64,000 nucleotides of DNA. Origin: Flavobacteriaceae bacterium (lineage in GTDB: Bacteria; Bacteroidota; Bacteroidia; UKL13-3). A program made the translations under genes and the position numbers. Positions 1-9,432 of this stretch are shown in pieces. The stretch is from assembly GCA_009693575.1 (NCBI GenBank), contig SHWZ01000003.1, positions 1 to 64,000 on the forward strand, read 5' to 3'. Under the pieces are notes generated by a model. The model worked only from the letters and a program-made list of their open reading frames with translations. It was not told the DNA's origin and made no database searches. Within the stretch, counting starts at the first letter, position 1. Every line of letters begins with the position of its first letter.

Positions 1-1029
1 CAGGAATTTGTACTTCTCCTTCATTGCTTCGTTGTAGCAATGGAATGTAAAGTCGTAGCCCAAATAGGCGGTGAGTAGCATCAACAGAGTGCTTTCGGGC
101 TGGTGAAAGTTGGTAAGCAAGGTTTCCACCAATTTGAATTTGTAGGGAGGATAGATAAACTTGTCTGTCCAACTGATATTCGGGTTGAGCCTGAGAGCCG
201 CACTTACTGATGATTCCATAGCCCTGAGAGTAGTGCAACCCACCGCACACACCTTTTTCTTATTATCAATGGCTGTGTTCACTATGTTGCAACAATCTTC
301 AGGAATCATATATTTTTCTGAATCCATTTTGTGCTTGGTAAGATCTTCTACCTCCACCTGTCTGAATGAGCCAAGGCCAGCCACAAGTGTTAGTTCGGCA
401 AATTTCATCCCCTTAATTTCCAAACGCAACTTCATTTCTTTACTAAAATGTAGGCCGGCACTTGGAGCTTGCACCGCTCCAATTTCTTTAGCAAAGATGG
501 TTTGAAACCGCTCTTTGTCTTCCTTCTCCACTGGTCTGGTTATGTATTTAGGGATAGGCGGTTCACCTAGCGTTTCTATTAGTTTCCAAAGTTCTTCGTT
601 GGTGCCATCATAAAGGAAACGGAGTGTGCGGCCTCGGCTTGTGGTATTATCAACTACTTCAGCTATCAGGTCTTCATTCTCGCCAAAGAACAGCTTGTTG
701 CCAACTCTTATTTTCCTAGCGGGATCCACCAACACATCCCATAGTCGGAGTTCCTTGTTCAATTCACGCAGCAAGAAAACTTCAATTTTGGAACCTGTCC
801 GCTCTTTGCTGGCCCAAAGGCGAGCATTGAATACCTTGGCATTGTTAACTACAAACACATCACCTTCTTTGAAATATTTGCCAATGTCCTTGAACGTTTT
901 ATGCTCAATTTTTTGAGTATCGCGGTGCACCACCATCATTCGTGCTTCGTCTCTGAAGCGGGGTGGGTGTTGGGCTATAAGCTTTTCAGGAAGTTCATAT
1001 CTGAACTGAGCCAGTTTCATTAATGCCAT
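1..1029 (-). CDS. queA: S-adenosylmethionine:tRNA ribosyltransferase-isomerase (QueA), 3' end cut by window edge
   Basis: Minus-strand reading gives [53 protein letters not shown]...[12 protein letters not shown]...[32 protein letters not shown], characteristic of QueA. The start may be 1020 or 1029. Confidence 0.95.
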   Translation of the reverse strand, partial: MALMKLAQFRYELPEKLIAQHPPRFRDEARMMVVHRDTQKIEHKTFKDIGKYFKEGDVFVVNNAKVFNARLWASKERTGSKIEVFLLRELNKELRLWDVLVDPARKIRVGNKLFFGENEDLIAEVVDNTTSRGRTLRFLYDGTNEELWKLIETLGEPPIPKYITRPVEKEDKERFQTIFAKEIGAVQAPSAGLHFSKEMKLRLEIKGMKFAELTLVAGLGSFRQVEVEDLTKHKMDSEKYMIPEDCCNIVNTAIDNKKKVCAVGCTTLRAMESSVSAALRLNPNISWTDKFIYPPYKFKLVETLLTNFHQPESTLLMLLTAYLGYDFTFHCYNEAMKEKYKFL

Positions 1030-1089
1030 AAAGAATATTAAATAATAGGGAATGAGTGATAGGGGGCAAGACTTCCCCCAATTTTGCGG

Positions 1090-1097
1090 CAAAAGTA
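1090..1097 (-). promoter_or_regulatory. Bacteroidota-type -7 box (TACTTTTG) upstream of queA
   Basis: Forward CAAAAGTA is TACTTTTG on the minus strand, matching TAnnTTTG; a TTGAC lies about 18 nt further upstream as a -33 candidate. Confidence 0.55.
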
Positions 1098-1240
1098 CCG
1101 AAATAAAATAGGGAAGTCAAGTTTATTTACAAATAAAAAAAAACAGCTCCAATGCAATCATTACGGGGGCTTGAAATGATTGCTGGTTGTTGGCGAGGAG
1201 GCATACTAGAATCTAACAGATTTATTGGGTGAAGTCAATA

Positions 1241-1272
1241 AAAAGGGCAGCACAATTGTGCCGCCCTTTTTA
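1241..1272. terminator. Rho-independent terminator-like hairpin
   Basis: aaaaGGGCaGCACAATTGTGCcGCCCttttt: strong inverted repeat flanked by A and T tracts. Confidence 0.7.
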
Positions 1273-1343
1273 TTAAAACCAAAACCTATCAATATGGTCT
1301 TTTACGAAACCGCCTATTTTTGTGAAATAGTCCGAAAGTACGC

Positions 1344-1517
1344 CTACTTGTCGTCTAAATGTTTCAGATGCGGATGAATACTTCTTGACATTCTCAGCAT
1401 CTCTTTCAATGAGTATTGTCGCTTCTTGCAGTCCTCTACCCCCTTCTGTGCGGCCTCGCTCCGCTTCCAGTGAAAGTCGTTGAGGTAGCGTTCCGTATTT
1501 TGCTCTGAGCTGTTCAT
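1344..1517 (-). CDS. Possible short hypothetical protein (57 aa, MNSSEQNTERYLNDFHWKRSEAAQKGVEDCKKRQYSLKEMLRMSRSIHPHLKHLDDK)
   Basis: Charged, non-repetitive ORF inside the 120-aa track ORF; the upstream part of that ORF is just translated tRNA. No family recognised. Confidence 0.3.
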   Translation of the reverse strand: MNSSEQNTERYLNDFHWKRSEAAQKGVEDCKKRQYSLKEMLRMSRSIHPHLKHLDDK

Positions 1518-1616
1518 CTGATTGAAAGATAAGTCAGAGTTATCGTCCGCACCAATATTTGCTGCGGAATTATGTGGTGATGGGCAACAAATCGGCAAAG
1601 GAGAAGCTGATTGGGT

Positions 1617-1648
1617 AAATAAAAAAAAGCCCCTGCTTTCACAAAGGC
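1617..1648 (-). terminator. Terminator downstream of tRNA-His
   Basis: On the minus strand: GCCTTTG-TGAAAG-CAGGGGC followed by TTTTTTTT. Confidence 0.65.
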
Positions 1649-1664
1649 TCTCTAATCTTCGGAG

Positions 1665-1738
1665 GGTGGACGACGGGGCTCGAACCCGCGACAACCAGCA
1701 CCACAAACTGGGACTCTACCAACTGAGCTACGACCACC
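1665..1738 (-). tRNA. tRNA-His (anticodon GTG)
   Basis: Minus strand folds as a cloverleaf: G-1, GTGGTCG, TA, GCTC..GAGT D arm, CCAGT-TTGTGGT-GCTGG anticodon arm, GCGGG-TTCGAGC-CCCGT T arm, CGTCCAC, C73. The G-1/C73 pair is typical of tRNA-His. One T-T mismatch in the acceptor stem. Confidence 0.93.
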
Positions 1739-1861
1739 GTGTTGAGGCTACAAATATACGGGGTTAGCTATTTTTGCCAAAAACCAAAGGAACGATTTTT
1801 GAGATTAGCTTCCAACCATTCCTTCGTTTTACCCATCTACACCCAAAGCCAAAAGCTATTT

Positions 1862-2929
1862 ATGAAACACCTGCTCATTACTGTCCTCTTACTTTCTTCT
1901 GCACTATTTACCAATTCGCAAACCATAGTGTTTGACCGCACCGACCACAACTGGGGCACCATGCACGAAGAAAAAGGCAAAGTGGATGCGACGTTTTATT
2001 TCACCAATGCGGGTAGCACCCCGCTTGTGCTTACCCAAGTGATACCATCATGCGGCTGCACCGCTACCGAATACACTACTGACAGCGTGAAGCCCAACCA
2101 AAGTGGATTTGTGAAAGCCATTTTTGACCCCGACCACAAACGAGGGCAGTTCAACAAAACGATAACTATAATGAGTAATGGACAACCTTCTGTGCTATTG
2201 CTGAGCATAGCGGGAAACGTGATAGCAAGGCCAAAAGGCCCGGAGGATTGGTATCCTACCAAGTTGGGTGGGCTGCGGTTCAATACCAATTATTTTAATT
2301 TCAATACGGTGAAAAACAATGCTAAGGGTTCGTACACTGCCACGATATATAACGAATCGGAGAAGACCATACACATACTTGGTTTTGAGGGCAGAAGCTA
2401 CTGTAAGTTTATACCAGAAAAAATGGAGATAGGTCCCAAGCAGGCTATAAAGTTATCAGGCGAATTTGACGGAAAACTTTACGGCGATTTAGGAGATGAT
2501 TTTCAACAATGGACAATGACAACAGATGATGAGGAGAATCCAAAAAAAACTATTTATGTAAGTGCATTTGTTGAGCAATATTTTCCAAAACTGAGCAAGA
2601 AGGATTCGTTATTGGCACCACATATCTATTTCATCAAAACCAAGCACGACTTTGGCTTGATAAAGGACAGCAGCAAAGTGACAACGGTATTTCATTGCAA
2701 AAACATTGGAAAAAAAAACTTGGAATTGTTGCGAGTGAAAAGCAGTTGCGGCTGCACCCTTGGCCAACCAGATAAAACGTTATTAAAGCCAGGAGAAAGC
2801 ACAAACATAACCGTGACATACACCCCTGCAGGCCGTGAAGGTGAAGACGAAAAGACTATAACCATCATCAGCAACGATCCCTATAACCAAACAATGGTGT
2901 TGAAGATAACTGCATCAGTGAGGAAGTAA
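1862..2929 (+). CDS. DUF1573 domain-containing secreted protein (two DUF1573 repeats)
   Basis: Signal peptide MKHLLITVLLLSSALFTNSQ, then two DUF1573-like units (FYFTNAGSTPLVLTQVIPSCGCTATEY; FHCKNIGKKNLELLRVKSSCGCTLGQ). The annotated 1739 start runs through the tRNA, so 1862 is preferred. Confidence 0.88.
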   Translation: MKHLLITVLLLSSALFTNSQTIVFDRTDHNWGTMHEEKGKVDATFYFTNAGSTPLVLTQVIPSCGCTATEYTTDSVKPNQSGFVKAIFDPDHKRGQFNKTITIMSNGQPSVLLLSIAGNVIARPKGPEDWYPTKLGGLRFNTNYFNFNTVKNNAKGSYTATIYNESEKTIHILGFEGRSYCKFIPEKMEIGPKQAIKLSGEFDGKLYGDLGDDFQQWTMTTDDEENPKKTIYVSAFVEQYFPKLSKKDSLLAPHIYFIKTKHDFGLIKDSSKVTTVFHCKNIGKKNLELLRVKSSCGCTLGQPDKTLLKPGESTNITVTYTPAGREGEDEKTITIISNDPYNQTMVLKITASVRK

Positions 2930-3029
2930 GGGAAGGTGGGAGTTAGAGTCGTTGCAAGGTATGATCTATTTGTAACACACTTCTTCCCTCTTCCTTGCAA
3001 ATTCGTAAATCCTAAATCGTACTTTATCT

Positions 3030-6000
3030 GTGCAACCTTTTGCCCCTTACCTTCGTCTAGTGAATTGGGTGCAGAAACTTAAACTATTTATTTTGACTAG
3101 CTTGGTGGCGAACACTGTTGCCGGTCAAGCTTTGTTTGAGGAGAATAAAGGGCAATGGCGAGCAGAAGTATTGTACCGCTGCCGCTTGCAAAATGGGAGT
3201 TTGTTGATTGAAAAAAATTCACTCACTTGGATGTTGTATGAGAATTCAGGATTGCAACATCCGCAGATCTCTGCAGGAATAAAAAGCAAGTCAAATAAAG
3301 GATTTGAATCAGCAGATCCTGCAATTTTACCTCAAGTAAATGGCCATGCTTATCGGATAGATTTTGTTGGAGCAAATGTAAATTCAATTATCCTACCAGA
3401 ACGAAAGGTAGAGCAATACTATAATTACTTTATTGGCAACGACCAAAGAAAGTGGGCTAGCCATGTGCTGGCTTTTGAAGCTTTGCTAGTAAAGAACATT
3501 TACCCTGGAATAGACCTTGAACTCACCAGCAGCGAAGGCCAGTTTTTTAAGTATAATTTTTATGTGAAGGCCGGGGTTGATATTTCACAAATCTTACTGC
3601 GATACAGCGGAACGGATGGGCTCAGTTTGAAAAACGACAAGCTGCTGATAAAAACCAGTATTAACACGGTGACCGAAGAGCCTCCACTGGCATGGATGGC
3701 TGATGGAAGCAAGGTGAATTTCAACTACCAACTTACTGACAGCACCCTGCGTTTTGTAACTACCAAAAATATATTTGACCAAGTCCTCACCATTGATCCC
3801 AAAGTGGTGTTCAGCAGTTATAGTGGCAGCACTTCTGACAATTTTGGATTCACTGCCACTTTTGATAATTTAGGGAACAGTTATTCTGGAGGGATTGTTT
3901 TTGGCATCAGTACGGGTGCAATTTTTCCAGTGACTTTGGGTGCTTTTCAAACATCGTATGCAAGTGGAACGACGAACGGGCAAGATATAGGCTTGCTAAA
4001 GTATAAACCCGATGGAACAGGTGTTGTTTGGGTTAGTTACCTTGGAGGAAGCCTTAACGAACAACCACACAGCTTAGTAGTAAACAGTACTAACGAGCTT
4101 CTCGTTTTTGGCACTACTTTCTCTACAAATTTTCCTGTCACAACTGGGATTATTCAAGCAACAAATAGAGGAGAATCAGATATTTTTATTACCAAAATTT
4201 CTACCGATGGATCGACCATAACAGCATCTACCTACCTTGGCGGATCTGAGCGTGATGGACTCAATGGTACATTGAACAGTACTAACGAAAATACTATACC
4301 TTTGGGCTGGAACTATGGTGACATTTATCGTGGCGAAGTAAATGTGGACGAAAACGACAACGTATATATTGCTAGTTGCACCGAGTCGGATAATATACCA
4401 GTAAATGGTAGCCTTCACCAAAGCTTCCTAGGAGTACAAGATGGCTGTGTGTTCAAGCTGAAAGCCAACTTGAGCCAGATACTTTGGGGCTATTACGTGG
4501 GAGGCAATGCGTATGATGCTTGTTACGGAATTTTTCCTACACTAGATGGCTCTGTGTATGTATGTGGCGGCAGCAACAGTGCTACCTTGAACATGGCCAA
4601 CAACACTGGTGCTTATCAAAGCGGAAACGCAGGCGGCACAAGCGATGGGTTTATATTGGCACTCACCAAACAGGGATCAATAAATGCAGCGAGTTTTGTG
4701 GGCACAAGCGGCAGCGACCAAGCCTATTTGGTGCAAGCCGACAAGTATGGTTTTCCTTATATTTATGGTCAGACAACGTCAGACAATTGGAAGATTACCC
4801 CACCTATTTATTCCAACTTCAAAGGCAAGCAGTTTATCACCAAATTCGACAAATCACTAAGCAATATTATTCGCTCTACAGTGTTCGGTGCTGGCAGGGC
4901 TAACACGGATATCTCACCTTCGGCCTTTTTGGTGGATAAATGTGACCGGGTGTTTGTAAGTGGTTGGGGAGGTGAAGTGAATGATAACCCACACGGCCAC
5001 GGCGGCAGAACCACCAATATGCCACTAACCTTCAATGCATTTCAGAGCAATACAGACGGTAGCGATTTTTATTTAGCAGTCTTCAATAAAAATATGGATG
5101 ATCTGCTATATGCTACCTATTTTGGTGGAACGGTAAAGAAACCTAACGGTGAAGTGATGGCCGAGCATGTCGATGGTGGCACAAGCCGCTTCGACTATGA
5201 AGGAAAAGTATATCAATCGGTATGTGCTGGTTGTGGTGGTTCTTCTGCTTTTCCGACCACTCCAGGGGCTTTCAGTAGGGTCAACAAATCTACCAACTGC
5301 AACAACGCTCTTTTCAAAATTGACTTTGAAAACTTGAATCACAAGCCACAAAGCAGCGATGCCATTCTGGAAGGATATGCAACGGATACGCTAATTTATA
5401 CACTATCAGCAACTGACCAAGACAAGTACGATTCGCTTTACATCAGCATCAAAGGCAATGCGTTTGCAGCTCCAACAGCACCTGATTTTGCCATCATGCC
5501 CGATACTTCGGGAATAGGTACTGCCAGCTCTACTTTTAGCTGGAAAACTGGCTGCCAGCATATCAGCAATGATACTTACTATGTGAACATAATCATCCAC
5601 GATAACAATGCCTGCCCCAAGAGTGACACTGGCTATGCTACTATAAAAATACTAGTGAAGGAACCGCCTCTCATAAAGCCCCCCGCTGTGGTGTGCGTAG
5701 CACACATCGATGACAAAACAGTAAAAGTGAGCTGGGAGGCTCTGGATGAGAATCGCTACTTTGGTTACTACCTCCTTTACCGCCGCGACCCTAGCGGTAA
5801 CACTTTCGTAATAGACACCATTTTCAGGAATGGGAAGAAGGAACTGCTTGACAAGAACACCCCAAATCACCAAATATGGAACTATTGCTATTTTATGCAA
5901 GGTGTAAATATATGTGGGAGATTTGGCGACACCAGCTACAAAGCCTGCTCCGCCGATGAATTCCAGAAGCCGATTGATTCATCGTATGTGTATACAGCTA

Positions 6001-6803
6001 CTGTTGAAGAAAACAAATTTATTCGCATCAATTGGAAAACCTCCACCGAGCCAGATTTTGGTTCTTATTTGCTTTTCAAAAGTTCTTCTGGCATTAAAAA
6101 TTTCAGTACACTTTATCGTTCCTTCTACAATTTGACCGACACTACGTTTCTTGATTCTACTGTGAACGTGAAGGATTCTTCCTATTGCTATACCCTGAAG
6201 GTGACTGACAAATGTGGACACATCAGCCGCTACAGTAATATGGGTTGTACCATAGTGCTAAAAGGCGAAAGTAAACCCTACCTCCACGACTTGTATTGGA
6301 ACCCATACATCGACTGGAAGAAGGGGGTAAGCCGTTATGAAATATACCGTGCCGATTCCGTAGACAACAAATTTGAACGCATAAACCGCACATGGTCGCC
6401 AGTGGTGTACTACCCCGATACCACTATGTTTTACGATTGGGGAATATATACCTACCAAATAGTGGCCAAGGAAGCACCAGGAGGATACGCAGCCCAAAGC
6501 ATGAGCAACCAAGTACAGCTAGTACAGAAGCCTTTGTTGTGGGTTCCATCAGCCTTTTCTCCCAACGATGATGGCCTTAATGACCAATGGGGCTACATGC
6601 CTGTTTTTGTCAAAGATTTTCACCTAAAAGTGTTCAATCGATGGGGCGAACTGGTGCACCAAACGGATGATAAACACCAACAATGGGACGGTAGTTTTCG
6701 CAATAAAGTTTTCGACAATAACTTATACATTTGGGTGGTAACATACACGGGTTTCGATAATAGCATGCACTCTCAACGTGGAAAGGTGCTCACGATTGAT
6801 TAG
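3030..6803 (+). CDS. Large secreted SBBP-type beta-propeller protein with gliding-motility-associated (T9SS type B) C-terminal domain
   Basis: N-terminal LFEENKGQWRAEVLYRC (DUF7948-like), SBBP-like repeats (TYLGGSERDG, TYFGGT), Fn3-like segments, C-terminal PSAFSPNDDGLNDQWGYMPVFVKDFHLKVFNRWGELVHQTDDKHQQWDGSF. GTG start. Confidence 0.9.
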   Translation: MQPFAPYLRLVNWVQKLKLFILTSLVANTVAGQALFEENKGQWRAEVLYRCRLQNGSLLIEKNSLTWMLYENSGLQHPQISAGIKSKSNKGFESADPAILPQVNGHAYRIDFVGANVNSIILPERKVEQYYNYFIGNDQRKWASHVLAFEALLVKNIYPGIDLELTSSEGQFFKYNFYVKAGVDISQILLRYSGTDGLSLKNDKLLIKTSINTVTEEPPLAWMADGSKVNFNYQLTDSTLRFVTTKNIFDQVLTIDPKVVFSSYSGSTSDNFGFTATFDNLGNSYSGGIVFGISTGAIFPVTLGAFQTSYASGTTNGQDIGLLKYKPDGTGVVWVSYLGGSLNEQPHSLVVNSTNELLVFGTTFSTNFPVTTGIIQATNRGESDIFITKISTDGSTITASTYLGGSERDGLNGTLNSTNENTIPLGWNYGDIYRGEVNVDENDNVYIASCTESDNIPVNGSLHQSFLGVQDGCVFKLKANLSQILWGYYVGGNAYDACYGIFPTLDGSVYVCGGSNSATLNMANNTGAYQSGNAGGTSDGFILALTKQGSINAASFVGTSGSDQAYLVQADKYGFPYIYGQTTSDNWKITPPIYSNFKGKQFITKFDKSLSNIIRSTVFGAGRANTDISPSAFLVDKCDRVFVSGWGGEVNDNPHGHGGRTTNMPLTFNAFQSNTDGSDFYLAVFNKNMDDLLYATYFGGTVKKPNGEVMAEHVDGGTSRFDYEGKVYQSVCAGCGGSSAFPTTPGAFSRVNKSTNCNNALFKIDFENLNHKPQSSDAILEGYATDTLIYTLSATDQDKYDSLYISIKGNAFAAPTAPDFAIMPDTSGIGTASSTFSWKTGCQHISNDTYYVNIIIHDNNACPKSDTGYATIKILVKEPPLIKPPAVVCVAHIDDKTVKVSWEALDENRYFGYYLLYRRDPSGNTFVIDTIFRNGKKELLDKNTPNHQIWNYCYFMQGVNICGRFGDTSYKACSADEFQKPIDSSYVYTATVEENKFIRINWKTSTEPDFGSYLLFKSSSGIKNFSTLYRSFYNLTDTTFLDSTVNVKDSSYCYTLKVTDKCGHISRYSNMGCTIVLKGESKPYLHDLYWNPYIDWKKGVSRYEIYRADSVDNKFERINRTWSPVVYYPDTTMFYDWGIYTYQIVAKEAPGGYAAQSMSNQVQLVQKPLLWVPSAFSPNDDGLNDQWGYMPVFVKDFHLKVFNRWGELVHQTDDKHQQWDGSFRNKVFDNNLYIWVVTYTGFDNSMHSQRGKVLTID

Positions 6804-6811
6804 GAAAATCC

Positions 6812-7555
6812 TCACCAACCTCCACTGGCACCGCCACCGCTGAAGCCGCCACCACCAAAGCCACCGAAGCTGCTGCCTCCTCCCCCACTGCTACCACCGC
6901 CAAAGCCAACGAACCCGCCACCACCAAAATAGGTGAAGCCTCCTATGCCCATCCCTCCACTGCCACCACCAAAGCGATTGCGACGACCAAAGATGATTAA
7001 CACGATAATGAGTCCAATGATGCCCAGTATAGTTTTCACCATTTTACCAGGTCGGGCTTTTTTGCCTGAGCCTTTGAATTCGCCGGAAGCCAAACGTATT
7101 ATTTCGTCAGTGGCTTCATTCAAGCCATTATAGTATTTCCCTTCGCGGAAATTCGGTTCAATAATATTGCGGATAATGCTACCCGCTTCGCCATCAACTA
7201 TAGGGCCTTCCATGCGTGTGCCCAATTCTATGCGTATCTTGTGTTCGTCCATAGCACACAGGATAAGGATGCCATTGTCGGTTCCTTTTTGGCCAGCACC
7301 CCAATCCCGTGCCCAGCGTATGCTCAGTTCTTCCAAAGCATCTTCTTTCAGTGATTTGATGGTGACTATCACAATGGCCGAGGATGTGCTATCTGTATAT
7401 GCCCGCAGTTTTGCCTCCAGTGTCTGCTGCTCACTGGCCGACATCACCCCAGCGTAATCATTTACTGCCTTGGGGGGGTTGGGTCGTGGAGGCACATCAA
7501 AAGCTTGAGCAACTAAGGTGAAGCAGAATAGAAATCCTAAAAATATATTTCTCAC
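6812..7555 (-). CDS. TPM domain-containing protein with Gly-rich C-terminal tail (YgcG family)
   Basis: Signal peptide; VNDYAGVMSASEQQTLEAKLRAYTDSTSSAIVIVTI; DNGILILCAMDEHKIRIELG; GGGSGGGGSSFGGFGGGGFSGGGASGGW tail. Confidence 0.9.
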   Translation of the reverse strand: MRNIFLGFLFCFTLVAQAFDVPPRPNPPKAVNDYAGVMSASEQQTLEAKLRAYTDSTSSAIVIVTIKSLKEDALEELSIRWARDWGAGQKGTDNGILILCAMDEHKIRIELGTRMEGPIVDGEAGSIIRNIIEPNFREGKYYNGLNEATDEIIRLASGEFKGSGKKARPGKMVKTILGIIGLIIVLIIFGRRNRFGGGSGGMGIGGFTYFGGGGFVGFGGGSSGGGGSSFGGFGGGGFSGGGASGGW

Positions 7556-7986
7556 GAGGTAGAAATATCGTTAGGTAGCTCGTTGAGGTCGCTGTCTTGC
7601 CATGGGAAGTACATTTTTAGTTTTTCTCCCGACTCTCGGACCGCATGAGCTATTCCTTCGGCAAATTTGTTCTGTGCAAAGTAGGTTTTCATGGATTCCT
7701 TCACCGAATCCCAAAAGGAATCGGTAACGGCATCGTGGATACCTTGGTCGCCGATGATGGCAAATTTTTTATCATCGAAAGCAAGGTATATAAGCACGCC
7801 GTTTTTAAGCGTCGTATTGTGCATATTCAGCTCTTCAAAAACTGCTACTGCCCTTTCATAAGGATCTAATAAGCAATCTTTTTCTATATGCACCCGCAGC
7901 TCGCCCGAAGTAGTTTTTTCGGCAGATGCGATGGCATCCACAATTAGCTTTTCTTCATCCTTGCTCAGGAAAGATGGGCTGCTCAT
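7552..7986 (-). CDS. TPM domain-containing protein
   Basis: FLSKDEEKLIVDAIASAEKTTSGELRVHIEKDC...NGVLIYLAFDDKKFAIIGDQGIH; overlaps the next TPM gene by 4 nt. Confidence 0.88.
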   Translation of the reverse strand: MSSPSFLSKDEEKLIVDAIASAEKTTSGELRVHIEKDCLLDPYERAVAVFEELNMHNTTLKNGVLIYLAFDDKKFAIIGDQGIHDAVTDSFWDSVKESMKTYFAQNKFAEGIAHAVRESGEKLKMYFPWQDSDLNELPNDISTS

Positions 7987-8586
7987 TTTTTGAAAAGTTC
8001 CCGCACCTTGGGCGTTTTGTCAGCATCTTCTTCGGCTTTGAAGTATGGACGCTCGGCGAAACCAAACATGCCAGCTACCATATTTACAGGAAACCTGCGA
8101 ATCTTGGCATTCAAGGTTTTTACTGCCTCGTTATAGTCTTTGCGGGCAATAACGATTCGGTTTTCGGTACCAGTAATTTCGTCTTGCAATTTGTTGAAGT
8201 TTTCGTTGGCTTTCAAGTCAGGGTATTTTTCTTGAAGTGCCAGTACACTTTTCATAGCCCCTACTAACATATTTTGGCTTTGCTGAAATTGCTTCATAGC
8301 TTCTGGGTCTTTCAATAATTCAGGGGTTAGTTTGAAACTTCCTAGACTTGAGCGGGCTTCTGTCACCTTTATCATCACTTCCTTTTCGTAGGCCGCATAT
8401 TGCTGCACAGTAGCTACAAGGTTGTCGAACAGGTCAAGCCTGCGTTGGTATTGGGCTTCAAGGTCGCTGGAAGTTTTGTTTACATTTTCGTCAATGTTCA
8501 CGAGGCTGCGTTGAGCACCCATCATCCAGAAGGCAATCAGCAGAATTACTCCGCCGATGATGAGCCATGGCATGTACTTTCTCATT
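7983..8586 (-). CDS. LemA family protein
   Basis: MRKYMPWLIIGGVILLIAFWMMGAQRSLVNIDENVNKTSSDLEAQYQRRLDLFDNLVATVQQYA...YPDLKANENFNKLQDEITGTENRIVIARKDYNEAVKTLNAKIRRFP. Start preferred at 8586 rather than the longer ORF; 7983 overlaps the TPM start. Confidence 0.93.
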
Positions 8587-8608
8587 TGTGTTTTTGGTTT
8601 AATTGTTT

Positions 8609-8616
8609 GCAAACTT
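8609..8616 (-). promoter_or_regulatory. -7 box TAAGTTTG for the lemA-TPM-TPM operon
   Basis: Forward CAAACTTA, about 22 nt before the LemA ATG. Confidence 0.5.
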
Positions 8617-8717
8617 ATTAGACAAAGCACCTACCAAGCATTTTTTTTGGAACAAAATGTCAGTCTATTTTTTTAAAATGGCTGCCATGCCCCATCTTCG
8701 CAACAAAATAAATTACA

Positions 8718-9431
8718 ATGCTAAATCAATTAGACCTCACCAATGTGCTGAGCATTGACATAGAAACCGTGCCACAAAAGGCCAGCTACCATGAACTTGA
8801 AGACCACTGGAAAGAACTCTGGGATATGAAATCCAAACAGAAATACCCAAACGAAACCCCGGAAGAAAGCTACCCCAAGGCTGGCATCTATGCTGAGTTT
8901 GGAAAGATAGTGTGCATTTCAGTTGGGGCATTTGTACGTTGGGGTAAATCGTATCAACTGAAAATAAAATCATACTATGGCCACGATGAGGCCAAGTTGC
9001 TTGAAGAGTTTAGGAGTATGTTGGAAAAATACATGAAAACCCCCTTGAACACATTGGCAGCCCACAATGGCCGCGAGTTCGACTACCCATACATTGGCCG
9101 CAGAATGGTCATCAACCGCATTGAAGTACCATTTATACTTGACCTTGCAGGAAGAAAACCTTGGGAAATAAACCTAATCGACACTATGGACTTGTGGAAA
9201 TTTGGCGATATAAAAGCCTATACCAGTTTGGTGCTTATAGCTGCTGCACTTGGCATACCGACACCCAAAGACGATATAGATGGCAGCATGGTTTGGAGTG
9301 TGTATTGGAAAGACAACGACCTAGAGCGTATACGCACCTACTGCCAAAAAGACGTAGTTACCCTGAGTCGCCTGCTGTTGCGTTACAAAGGAGAAAGCGA
9401 TTTGCTTGAGCAAAACATCATCATAGCCTAA
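8718..9431 (+). CDS. PolB-like 3'-5' exonuclease
   Basis: LSIDIETVPQ (ExoI-like DIE motif), LAAHNGREFDYPYIGRRM, YCQKDVVTLSRLLLRY. Confidence 0.85.
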   Translation: MLNQLDLTNVLSIDIETVPQKASYHELEDHWKELWDMKSKQKYPNETPEESYPKAGIYAEFGKIVCISVGAFVRWGKSYQLKIKSYYGHDEAKLLEEFRSMLEKYMKTPLNTLAAHNGREFDYPYIGRRMVINRIEVPFILDLAGRKPWEINLIDTMDLWKFGDIKAYTSLVLIAAALGIPTPKDDIDGSMVWSVYWKDNDLERIRTYCQKDVVTLSRLLLRYKGESDLLEQNIIIA

Positions 9432-9432
9432 G

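Noticed and set aside
161-916. Plus-strand ORFs 161-505 and 626-916
   Set aside because: They lie antisense to queA, which has clear family sequence across the region.
1344-1767. Track ORFs 1344-1706 (-) and 1522-1767 (+) as full proteins
   Set aside because: Both run through the tRNA-His gene; MWCWLSRVRAPSSTLRR and DGARTRDNQHHKLGLYQLSYDHR are translated tRNA. Only the 57-aa minus-strand core is kept, at low confidence.
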